Part shown: positions 13,336-23,300 of the stretch, one piece after another
How the letters are laid out: each line of letters opens with the position of its first letter
Numbering within the stretch: position 1 is the stretch's first letter
NCBI GenBank assembly: GCA_031216915.1
Contig: CM062297.1
Coordinates: 366,681,704 to 366,745,703 of the forward strand
Source of the DNA: Pictodentalium vernedei
Taxonomy: Eukaryota; Mollusca; Scaphopoda; Dentaliida; Dentaliidae
Length of the DNA: 64,000 nucleotides
Direction: 5' to 3'
The notes under the pieces: model-generated
Database searches by the model: none
Told to the model about the DNA's origin: nothing
The model's input: only the letters and a program-made list of their open reading frames with translations
Made by a program: the position numbers and the translations under genes

Positions 13336-13613
13336 TAAAAAGTTAAAAATCAACAGGATCACTCAATGTTAATTTTACTACATTTCGGTTTTCATATTCA
13401 TACAGGTTGCCTCAATACTTTTTTTTGTAGTTTTAAAAAGTGGTTTAGTGGGTAATATTTGGTTAAATTAGCTCTTCAATTCGATCGGCGACATCGAACA
13501 TAACAGTGGTGGAAATCCTAGCAGAAGAATAGGATGCATTGTAGGTAAAGGAATAATTAACCTTTTAAGTCAAAAATATTTTTGTGTGAAATTTTCAGTG
13601 ATAAATTTCAGAA

Positions 13614-14758
13614 ATGGATACCCCAAGCTTGGAAAAGCTAATTAGTACGGGCGAGCTATTGTGCTTTACAGGTTGTGAATTACAAAAAATTAAAATTGTA
13701 AAAGAAGAGCAAAAGCATGTTAGAGCGTTGGGTTACGTTGGATCGCGAGGAGTCTGGCCGAACGTGAGAAAGAGTTTGACAGAGCTGAAGGAGAAGCTTC
13801 GTTAGAGCGAGAAAGAGCTGAAAGAGAAGCTGCATTAGAGCATGAAATGGAGTAGAGAGATGCAGCAGTAAGAGTTGCACAGCGAGAGAAAGAGATTCAG
13901 GTTGGGCGCGAAAGGTTCGAAAAGGCGCTTGATGAAGCTGAAAGGGCACGTAAGGAAGTTGAGAAGGCTGTCGAGGAAGCTGGAAGGCAACACGAGAGGG
14001 AAATGGAAATTTTGAGGGCATGGGCACGGTTACCTGAAGCTAATGGTAGACTGGGTGGAGACAATCCTGGGGGAGACGTGAAGGCATCTTATCCCCAGTT
14101 ACACGAGTTCCATGAACAGACTGACGACATTGACACTTGCTTACAGAGGTTCGAAAGGTTTGCTTCGACTCGGGGTTGGCCCGATGACGCCTGGGACGTG
14201 GGGGGGGGGGGGGGGGCTTCAGTCTTCTTTCGCTGCTAACAGGCAAATCGCTACCAGATTTTGTGAGCATGTCTCCTACCCAAGCTAATGATTACGGTGA
14301 GCTGAAAAACGCTATCCTCAATAGGTACCAGCTCACCGAGGAGGGGGTCAGGATGAAATTCAGAAAGTGTGAGGCTGGGGAGGGTGTAAGTGTGTACTAG
14401 GTTGTGTCATTTCGACAGTTGCGTCAAACTATTGGGAAATGAAGAGTCATTTCCCTCCTTGAAGGACTTACTTATCAGGGAGCAATTTGTGTTGTCGTGG
14501 ACCCTCGAGATGGCATTGCCTTTTGAGGAGAAGAAGCAGGGTATGGTGGAAGAAATGACTAGGGTGACCGAGCAGTATTTCGAGGCTAATGGGGAAAGTC
14601 TGACACAAGGTTGGCAGGGCAGGCGTGGGGGTAACGTGGTTGCAAAGGCACCTGTAAGAGCCCAACATAGATTCGGGCTGTGGCCCATCGGGTCGCGATT
14701 CAAGGCGTTAACTTGCTACATTTGTGACAAGAAGGGGCACCTGAACCGGAACTGTTAG
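13614..14758 (+). pseudogene. Degenerate gag of a Gmr1-like gypsy element
   Basis: The frame opens at ATG 13614 (MDTPSLEKLISTGELL), shifts near 13790, and continues as a strongly charged coiled coil rich in E, R, A and K. It then enters a capsid region of SCAN type: YPQLHEFHEQTDDIDTCLQR, FE-FA, the WP--W pair, LLTGKSL, ANDYGELK-AILNRYQLTEEG, KFRKCEAGEG. A single zinc knuckle CYICDKKGHLNRNC (C-x2-C-x4-H-x4-C) lies at 14714-14755 just before a stop. SCAN domains are known to descend from the Gmr1-like gag capsid, which supports the family call. A 17-G run at 14200-14216 splits the capsid frame. Gag would package the element RNA; this copy cannot make an intact protein. Confidence 0.75.
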
Positions 14759-14929
14759 CAGAAGGCTATGGTTGGAGTCCAGCAAGAATGGGAGGAGAGA
14801 CCCATCTCCGAAAAACTGGACAAATGCCAATCAGTCCACTGGGAAGAGATGAGCGGTCGCACTGTGCCAAAGAATTGGGCCCGAAGAGAACCCACTGCGG
14901 CGGTGTATAGACGTTGGACATCTTAGGTT

Positions 14930-15300
14930 GGAAGGGGAGGAATACCCATCCGATCAGGAAAAGGGGGAGATGCCAGTATGTCTGGGGTTTATGGGGTGGG
15001 GGCAGTCCGTGGGTTGTGAGACACGGGGTGCAGTAGCGTGGCTGTCAAGCGGGCACTCGTCTGTGACGACCAACTGATTGGACACGATCACATGTGTGTG
15101 TACTCATAGATGGAATGGCGAGGAGGTTCCCTCTTGCGAGGGTGGGGGTGGACAGCCCATTCGTCATTGGCGAAGTGGAGGCCACGTGTATAGAGGCACC
15201 CATCCGTGACTCACCTGAGGAGGCGTCTGCGGTAGTCACAAGCTGCGAGGGGAAAGCTATCTGGGGAGACAACTGAAAATGTCCACGTGGAAGACCGTAT
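14930..15300 (+). pseudogene. Protease-region remnant
   Basis: An open stretch at 15094-15276 reads ARVGVDSPFVIGEVEATC and continues as EAPIRDSP. This resembles the segment after the protease active site in this gypsy group (pattern V-VDTP---G---A-C---D). The catalytic D-T/S-G was not found in a clean frame, and several stops lie on both sides. The location between gag and integrase agrees with a protease. The mirrored copy is at about 40605-40985 on the - strand. Confidence 0.45.
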
Positions 15301-15479
15301 GTATGCACAAAAGAAGGACTCCACATTTGAGAAGGTTTGGGAGTTGGCGAACAGTAGTGAGCCAATAGCTACAAGGGGTAAGGTTCTATATCCGATGTAT
15401 GAATAACAGGAGGGTAGGTCGAACAGCGAGGTGAGAAATGGCTCCGGAGAAGTATCCGAAGCAGGTGATGACCCTAGCG

Positions 15480-16330
15480 CATGAATCGCTAGTGGGAGGG
15501 CACCTGGGGTAGAGGACGCTGGTCGACCGCATCACATCCATTATCCATTGGATTGACATTATAGGGGACGTCGCAAAATGTTGTCAGTCTTGCAACGTAT
15601 GATAGAAGACTGCGCCCAAAGGTAACCTCCCCGGGGTTCCGTTAGGGGAAATGCCTCTAATGAACGAACCGTTTGACAGGGTAAGGGTGAACTTAGTCGG
15701 TCCGATTTACACACGTGTCTGAAAGGTAAATGGGAAATAGGTATATTCTGACAGCTGCGGATTATACCACAAGGTACCCCGAAGCAATCGCTCTTCCCAA
15801 ATTTTATATGGAGTGCGTGACTGAAGTTTTGCTCGAGATGTTCAGCAGGTTGGGTTTCCCAAAGGAAACTCTGACAGATCAGAGGTCCCAATTCACCTCT
15901 GGGATGTTGGAAGAGGTGTGCCGTTTGGTTGCGTTTAAATAACTATTCACCATCCCCTACAACCCCAAAAGCAATGGGCTGTGCGGCAGGATCAATCAAA
16001 GTCTAAAGGCGATGCTTAAAAATGTGTCAGGAGAGGCCCAAGGAATCGGTATCTACCAGAGTTCTATTTGACGCGAGGGAATTCCCCAGGCGAGCACATG
16101 GTTCTCTCCATTCGAGCTACTTTACAACCGAACAGTGAGAGGCACATTGCAAGTACTCAATGACCTTTGGACAGAGGAGGATACAACTCCAGTACGTTAT
16201 GCATACCAAAATGTGTTGGGCCTCCGAAACAGGCTGACAGAAAGATTCCACCGGCACGTGAGAGTCTACGTAAAAACCATTGTGACCGCAGAACGAAGCA
16301 GAGGAAGTTTGAGGAAGGTCAGAAGGTAAC
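15480..16330 (+). pseudogene. Integrase, degenerate, placed before reverse transcriptase
   Basis: The order is: a zinc-binding-like start (HESLVGGHLG, then CCQSCN), core entry DRVRVNLVGPIYT, LTAADYTTRYPEAIALPK, LTDQRSQFTSGM, NPKSNGLCGRIN, and a C-terminal FEEGQKVTVLLPTD barrel-type end. Integrase would join element cDNA to the host chromosome. The first catalytic Asp is Asn (codon 15690-15692) and the catalytic Glu of the NG---ER-N motif is Gly (15985-15987). Both changes are also in the inverted copy. In-frame stops include TGA near 15719 and TAA at 15940-15942. Integrase upstream of RT is the order of Gmr1-like elements, not of ordinary gypsy. Confidence 0.8.
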
Positions 16331-16334
16331 CGTC

Positions 16335-17030
16335 TTATTGCCCACCGACCAAAATGAGGGAGGAGGTGGAGAAAATGTTGGAGGTGGGAGTCATCGAACA
16401 TTCCAATTTCCCCTTGTTTTAATTAAGAAGGACAATTGTTTATGATTTTGTATTGACTTTAGACGACTCACCGACATAGCAAAGTTTGAAAATGAACTCA
16501 TGGGAAACATGAACGACCTACTGGCAGGCCAAGTATTTCACTAAGGTTGAATTGAGCAAGGGCTACTGACAGGCCTCAGTCATATCAGAAGATGGACAAA
16601 TGACTGCATTTACGACTCCGGACGGCTGTTACCAGTTCTGTAAGCTCCCTTTTGGGATGGTAAACACAGATGCCACTTTTAATAGGATGATACGGAAGCT
16701 GTTGACCAACTTCGAACTTGGCCAACTATGTGGACGACATCATCTCTAAAACAAAGACATGGGCAGAGTATTTGGCAGAGTATAGAGTATACGGCAGATC
16801 TTACGGTGCTGTTTAAGGGACTCGAGAAGACGGAGGTCACAGTGAAACTCCCAACATGTCAGATAGGGCTTTGGACCATCAAGTTTCTCAATCACAAGAT
16901 TGGTGAAGGCAAGGTTGAGAGGATCCGCAATGTGAGCCCCCCCCCCCCCCCCCCCCACACACACACACCATCAGACGAAGTAACAAGTTAGGTCCTTCCT
17001 GGGGCTGGTCGAGAACCGGGCATGGTCATT
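16335..17030 (+). pseudogene. Reverse transcriptase, degenerate and truncated
   Basis: Pieces of the RT fold follow the integrase directly, in several frames: REEVEKMLEVGVIEHS, VLIKKD, FCIDFRRLTD, TAFTTPDGCYQF, LPFGMVNTDATFNRM, and the catalytic NYVDDIIS (YVDD at 16727-16738). A later piece VRSFLGLV corresponds to the RT thumb near 16990, after which the homology ends. A C run at about 16938-16957 and (CA)n interrupt the frame. RNase H is absent. The wreck cannot encode an active enzyme. The inverted copy lies at about 38885-39570. Confidence 0.8.
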
Positions 17031-17110
17031 ACTGGGAGAAATAGATCCACGCCACGTGTTCAGGCCAAACTCAAAGAGTGTCGCCTGAATCTGTGCCCCG
17101 GCCGAAACCA
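17005..17110 (+). repeat. Inverted partner of the 13197-13335 segment
   Basis: Starts at GAACCGGGC and includes ACTCAAAGAGTGTCGCCTGA. It is similar to the reverse complement of 13197-13335 and begins exactly where the RT homology of the gypsy wreck stops, so it may mark a recombination or insertion edge. The following 17110-17290 shows nothing recognisable. Confidence 0.5.
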
Positions 17111-17289
17111 TTGTCCCTCCATAGGTATGGTCATGGACGTCTCAGTTGTGATTAGTACGAGGAGACAACCAACGGTAGTTACTTTATTCTCCATTTTCAT
17201 ATACAAGACCCTCACTGATGCATCATGAAAAGCATGCAAAATTTCCCTTTGGGACAAACTTTTCAAGGGGTAGTTGCCCCATCCCCACT

Positions 17290-20200
17290 CTTGCCAAGTG
17301 TACGTTGATACCTGAGATCATTTTTACACACCGGTGCTTTACATGCTATTAAATGTATGTTGGGCTGATTTTGGAAGGCCAAAAAAATCACCTCATGAAA
17401 CATTACGGTACAGAAATAAACAAGGTGCTGCTCTATGGGCCCCAAAAATACGCACTCATGTTGTGCCTCAAATCTACCAAAATATTGGTATTCTCAAACT
17501 TTATGATAGTGTGATTGCTAAGATGGGCAGTCCTGTGTGCTGTGCAACATGAACAGGTTTCGTGAGGAGCATTGAGGCATACTGGTTACAGCATTGGACT
17601 TTAAACAACAAGGTCGGTGGTTTGACTATGACCAGCAGTAACTGTGTCCTTTGGTAAGGCACGTAATCCCCAATGCCCATGTGGTGGCTCTGCAGTGCTG
17701 TGCACTAAGGAGTACTGAACAGCTATATCTATGATGTCCACTTGCCTTCAACCACCGTTCTTTAAAATAAGCACCATCTTCGGACCACATCGCAGCCAAA
17801 CAAATAACATTTTCTTGCATTTTCTTGCAGTGTGCGTTATTATTAGTTTTTTAAACTGCTTGTTCGATGAGAATGTAACCGGTTCGTTATTCTCGAAATT
17901 TGTGGCGTGTGGATTTCTAAACAGTGTGCACTCTTGTAGTGGCACAATGCCCTAAAAGGAATTACTACCCTCTCTTGTTCGGCCATTATCGATTCCTTTG
18001 ACTACTTGTTAGAGAAAGCCGCAATTGTTTGATAGTATGAAAATATATAAGTAATGCCTAGTTAAACATGGTGGTGCTCTGCGGACCCGACAAAATATGC
18101 ACCCATTTGGTGTAACAGAACTCGCAATGACTTTAAAATGTATTTGCACATTTGGCTAAATGGGCTATAATCGGTTTCTTTGACTACTTGTTAGAGAAAT
18201 GGTTAATTGGCTTGGCATTCCCTAATGCAGCAGTGGGGGCCTTTCTGAAAAGATATGCACCCATTTTGTGCCAAAAGACTCCTAAAAAGGGTTCTAACAT
18301 TTTTTTCTTTTAGACCTACCATCAGGTTTGTCTGATTTCTTGTTAGAGGAAGGTATTCCCAAAATAAATAGAGGGTGTCTTGCTAACCCAAGTGGTGCTG
18401 TGCGCCCCCCCCCCCCCACAAAGCTCCCCAAGATAGTACTGAAGTGTACAAAAAGGGAGAAGCTTATCCATATTCCCCAAATTTATAGATGGTGCCTTGA
18501 GAAGCATATTGGTGCTTGCGACCTCCCCTCTCCAAAAATATGCACCCCTTTTGTGTCATAAGGCTCCCAAAAAACGGTGCTGTCAATTTTTACTTTACAG
18601 TCTATTATCGGTTTGTGTGAAATCGTAGAGAAAGGGTCAATTAGCTCGGTATTCCCGAAATAAAAAGTAGGTGCTTTGCTAACCACACCAAATTTTGCAC
18701 CCTTCTGGATCCACAAAACATCCCAAACAAGGAAGGTAAATGTTTTTTGTTATATCGGCTATTATCGGTTTTTCCCACTGGTTGTTAACGAAAAGGCAAT
18801 CTGCTTGGTATTTTCCAAATTTATAGATGGTGCCTTGGGAAGCATAGTGTTGCTCTGCTGGCCCCACAAAATATGCACCCCTTTTATGCCATAAGGCTCC
18901 AAAAAAGGGTTCTGTCATTTTTCGCTGTACAGTCCATTGTCGGATTGTGCGAACTCTTGTTAGAGAAAGGGTCAATTAGCTCAGTATTCCCGAAATAAAC
19001 GATCGGTGTCTTGCTAACCACAGTGGTTCAGTGAGGCCTCCCAAATGTTACACTTTTCCGGGTCCACAAACCATCCCAAAAAAGGAAAGGAAATGTTTTT
19101 GTTATATGCGCTATTATCAGTTTTTCGTGCTATTTGTTAGCGAAAGAAGCAATCTGTTTGGAATTCACCAGAATTATATATGGTGCCCTTGGAAGCATAG
19201 GAGTGCTCTGCGGGTCCCACAAAATTTGCACCCCTTTTGTACCATAAAGATCCCAGATAGAGTGCTGTCATTTTTTGCTTTACAGTCTATTTTCGGTTCG
19301 TGTGGAATCTTATTCGAGAAAGGGTCAATTAGCTCAGTATTCCCGAAATATACAGGAGGTCTCTTGCTAACCACAGTGGTTCTGAGCGCCCCCCCCCCCC
19401 GCCCAAATTTTGGACCCTTCCGGGTCGACAAAGCATCACAAGAAACAAAGGGAAATGTTTTTGTTTTAGGAGCTATTATCAGTTTTTCTTGCTTTTGTTA
19501 GTGAAAGGGGCAAACTGATTGGCATTCTTTGTAGATGGCGCCTTGGGAAGAATAGTGGGGCTTTGCAAGCCCCCGAAATATGCACCCTTTTGTGTCATAA
19601 GGCTCCCAAAAAGGAATATACAGTCTATTATCAGTTTGGGTGAAATGATGTTGGAGAAAGGCGTCAATTAGCTCAGTATTTCCGAAATAAACTGTAGGTG
19701 CCTTGCTAACCATAGTGGTTCTGTGCAACCTCCCCTCCCCCAAATTGTGCACCTTTCTGGGTCCACAACCCATCCCCTAAAAGGAAGGGAAAGGACTTTA
19801 TTATATGACCAGTTATCAGGTTTTCTGACTGTTTCTTAGGGAAAGGGGCAATCTGCTTTGTATTCTCCAAATTTATAGATGGTGCCTTCAGAAGCATGGC
19901 GGTGCTCTGGGGTCCCTCAATGTATGCACCACATTTGTGCCATAAGGTCCCCAAAAGGGGTTCTCTCAGTATTGGATTTAGAATCTATTATCGATTTGTC
20001 TGAAATCTTGTTAGAGAAAGGGTCAATTAGATTGTTTTTTTTTCAAAATAAACATTAGGTGTCTTGCTAACCACAGTGGTTCTGTGCGGGCCTCCCAAAT
20101 TGTGCACCCCTCAGGGTATACAAAGCATCCCAAAAAAGGAAAGCAACTATTTTGTTATGAAGTATGGCGGTGCTCTGCGGGTCCCTCAAATATGCACCCC

Positions 20201-20300
20201 TGTTGTGACATAAGGACGCCAAATGGGGTTGGTTCTCTCATTATTGGATGTAGAATCTATTGTCGGTTTATCTGAAATATAGTTAGGGAAAGGGCCCATT
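17290..20300 (-). repeat. Strongly diverged satellite next to core copy 1
   Basis: Monomers read on the - strand are recognisable only through landmarks (GGGCCCC followed by AAAATACGCAC or AAAATATGCACCC, TTATTATTAG, TTCTCGAAATTTGTGG, GGTTCGTTATTC). Divergence falls with distance from the core: the 17300-18000 monomers are barely alignable, while those after 20300 are typical. A SINE-like segment interrupts the array at about 17575-17740. Open frames here, such as 19031-19501, are in repeat DNA and are not called as genes. Confidence 0.8.
17575..17740 (+). mobile_element. tRNA-derived SINE-like relic
   Basis: GCATACTGGTTACAGCATTG resembles a tRNA D-arm and A box. It is followed by GGACTTTAAAC (anticodon-arm-like) and GGTCGGTGGTTTGACTATG, a decayed B box (ideal GGTTCGANTCC). 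After this tRNA-like head comes a body with CCTTTGGTAAGGCACGTAA and a CAGTGCTGTGC stretch, a common layout for tRNA-derived SINEs. The cloverleaf is broken, so it is not a tRNA gene. It sits within old satellite, and an inverted copy lies at 38171-38336. Confidence 0.45.
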
Positions 20301-23300
20301 AGCACGATATTCCCGAACGAAACAGTGGGTTTCTTGCCAACCACAGTGGTTCTGTGCGAGCCCCCCAAACTGTGCACCCTTCTGGGTCCACAAGGCATCC
20401 CCAAAAAGGACAAAGTTTTTGTTATATGGGCTTTTATCAATTTTCTTGACTGTTTATTAGCAAAAGGGGTAATCTGCTTGGTATTCTCAAAATTTAAAGA
20501 TGGTGCCTTGGGAAGTAGTGTGGTGCTCTGCGGGCCCCCCCAATATATGCACCACTTTTGTTCCATAAGGCTCCCAAAAAAGGGTTATGTAGTTTTATGC
20601 TTTATAGTTTATTATCGGTTGGTGTGAAATCTTGTTAACGAAAGGGTCAATTAGCTCGGTATTCCAGAAATAAACAGTAGGTGTCTTGCTGACCACAGTG
20701 GTTCTCACCGGGCCGCAAAAAATTTAGCACCCTCCTGGGCCCACAAAGCGACCCCAAAAAGGAAGGGAAATGTTTTTGTTATGTGGGCTTTTATCAGTTT
20801 TTTCTGGCTGTTCGTTAGTGAATTGGGCAATCTGCTTGGCATTTTCCAAATTTACAGAAGGTACCTTGGGAAGCAGAGTGGTGCTCTGCGGGCCCCCCGA
20901 TATATGCAACACTTTTATTCCATTATGCTCCCAAAAAGGGTTCTGTAGTTTTATGCGTTATAGTCTATTATCGGTTTGTGTGAAATCTTGTTAACGAAAG
21001 GGTCAATTAGCTCCGTATGCCAGAAATAAACAGTAGGTGTCTTGCTGACCACATTGGCTCTCTGCGGGGCGCCCAAATTTTGCACCCTTCTGGGCTCACA
21101 AAACGACCCCAAAAAGGAAGGGAAATGTTTTTGTTATGTGGGCTTTTATCAGTTTTTCTGGCTGTTTGTTAGTGAATTGGGCAATCTGCTTGGTATTTTC
21201 CAAATTTACAGAAGGTGCCTTGGGAAGCATAGTGGTCCTATGCGGGCCATCCAAAATAAGCACCAATTTTGTTCCATAAGGCTCCCAAAAAGGGGTCTGT
21301 AGTTTTATGCTATATAGTCTATTATCGGTTTGTGTGAAATCTTGTTAACGAAAGGGCCAATTAGCTCCGTATTCCAGAAATAAACAGTAGGTGTCTTGCT
21401 GACCACAGTGGTTCTCTGCGGGCCCCCCAAATTTTGCACCCTTCTGGGTCCCCAAAACGACCCAAAAAAGGAAGGGAAATGTTTTTCTTATATGGGCTAT
21501 TATCAATTTTTCTCGCTGTTCTTTTGCGAATGGGGCAATCTGCTTGGTATTCTCCAAATTTATAGAAGATGCTTTGTCAAGTATAGTGGTGCTCTGCTGG
21601 CCCCCCAAAATATGCACCACTTTTGTTCCATAAGGCTCCCAAAAAGGGTTCTATAGTTTTATGCTTTGTAGTCTATTATCGGTTTGTGTGAAATCTTGTT
21701 AACAAAATGGCCAATTAGGTCGGTATTCCAGAAATAAACAGTAGGTGTTCTGCTGACCACAGTGGTTCTGTGCGGGCCACCCAAGTTTTGCACCCTTCTG
21801 GGTCCCCGAAGCGACCCAAAAAAGGAAGGGAATGTTTTTCTTATATGGCCTATTATCAATTTTTCATGCTGTTCTTTCGCGAATGGGGCAACCTGCTTGG
21901 TATTCTCCAAATTTATAGAAGATGCCTTGGCAAGCATAGTGGTGCTCTGCGGGCCCCCTAAAATATGCACCACTTTTGTTCCAAAAGGCTCCCAAAAAGG
22001 GTTCTGTAGTTTTATGCTTTGTAGTCTATTATCGGTTTGTGTTAAATCTTGTTAATGAAAGGGTCAATTAGCCCGGTATTCCAGAAATAAACAGTAGGTG
22101 TCTTGCTAACCACAGTGGTTCTGTGCGGGCCCCCCTAATTTTGCACTCTACTGGGGTCACAAAACGACCCAAAAAAGGAGGGGAAATGTTTTTGTTATGT
22201 GGGCTTTTATCAGTTTTTCTGGCTGTTCGTTAGCGAAAGGTGCAATCTGCTTGGTATTCTCCTAATCTATGGAAGATGTCTTGGCAAGTATAGTGGTGCT
22301 GTGCGGGCCACCCAAAATATGCACCACTTTTGTTCCATAAGGCTCCGAAAAAGGGTTTTGTAGTTTTATGCTTTATAGCCTATTATCGGTTTGTGTGAAA
22401 TCTTGTTAATGAAGAGGTCAATTAGCTCGGTATTCCAGAAATAAACAGTAGGTGTCTTGCCAACCACAGTGGTTCTGTGCGGGCCCCCCAAATTTTGCGC
22501 CCTTCTGGGTCCACAAAGCGACCCAAAAAAGGAAGGGAAGTCTTTTTGTTATATGAGCTAATATCAGTTTTTCTCGCTGTTCGTTAGCGAATGGGGCAAT
22601 CTGCTTGGTATTCTCCAAATTTACAAAAGATGCCTTGGGAAGCAGAGTGATGCTCTGCGCCCCCCCCCCCAATATATGCACCACTTTTGTTCCATAAGGC
22701 TCCCAAAAAGGGTTCTGTAGTTTTATGCTTTATAGTCTATTATCGGTTTGTGTGAAATCTTGTTAACGAAAGGGCCAATTAGCTCGGTATTCCAGAAATA
22801 AACAGTAGGTGCCTTGCTGACCACAGTTGTTCTGTGCGGGCCCCCCAAATTTTGCACCCTTCTGGGTCCCCAAAGCGACACAAAAAAGGAAGGGAAATGT
22901 TTTTCTAAAATGGGCTATTATCAATTTTTCTCGCTGTTCTTTCACGAATGGGGCAATCTGCTTGGTATTCTCCAAATTTATAGAAGATGCCTTGGCAAGT
23001 ATAGTGGTTCTCTGCGGGCCCCCAAATATATGCACCACTTTTGTTCCATAAGGCTCCCAAAACGGGTTCTGTAGTTTTATGCTTTATAGTCTATTATCGG
23101 TTTGTGTGATATCTTGTTAATGAAAGGTCCAATTAGCTCCATATTCCAGAAATAAACAGTAGGTGTCTTGCTGACCACAGTGGTTCAGTGCGGGCCCCCC
23201 AAATTTTGCACCCTTCTGGGTCCACAAAGCGACCCAAAAAAGTATGGGAAATGTTTTTGTTATATGGCCTAATATTAATTTTTCTCGTTGTTCTTTCGTG

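Larger units (their letters stand above)
12380..13505 (+). promoter_or_regulatory. Possible 5' LTR or leader of the Gmr1-like element
   Basis: This non-coding stretch upstream of the gag-like frame holds TATAAAAA at 12726-12733 and a three-fold minisatellite. It ends in ACATAACA followed by GTGGTGGAAATCC near 13506, which would fit an LTR end (CA) plus a tRNA primer site beginning TGG. No second LTR remains downstream, so LTR limits cannot be proved. The same elements are present in the inverted copy. The tRNA is not identified. Confidence 0.25.
11282..17290 (+). mobile_element. Non-satellite core, copy 1, with Gmr1-like gypsy wreck
   Basis: A ~6-kb stretch without satellite, bounded at the left by the last satellite motif (GAGCTAATTGACTC) and at the right by strongly diverged satellite on the other strand. 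An inverted copy lies at 38621-44640 (paired coordinates sum to about 55905). Contents in order: AT-rich non-coding DNA, a possible LTR or leader with a three-fold minisatellite, degenerate gag, protease remnant, integrase, reverse transcriptase, then a break in the RT thumb. No RNase H and no second LTR were found, so the element lost its 3' end. All frames carry stops and frameshifts. The 11690-12380 part is AT-rich and I see nothing recognisable in it apart from a C run at about 12325-12339. Confidence 0.8.

Noticed and set aside
12300-13510. Firm call of a 5' LTR for the Gmr1-like element
   Set aside because: No second LTR exists to define its ends; kept only as a low-confidence possibility.
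17590-17650. A functional tRNA gene
   Set aside because: B box is decayed, the anticodon arm does not pair well and a SINE-like body follows.
19031-19501. 156-codon open frame in diverged satellite (mirror at 36429-36875)
   Set aside because: The translation is satellite-derived in a shifted frame; length comes from absence of stops in two joined monomers.
22570-22595. Possible CENP-B box around GTTCGTTAGCGAATGGGG in the satellite
   Set aside because: Only the TTCG part fits; the required A and CGGG positions do not match NTTCGNNNNANNCGGGN.
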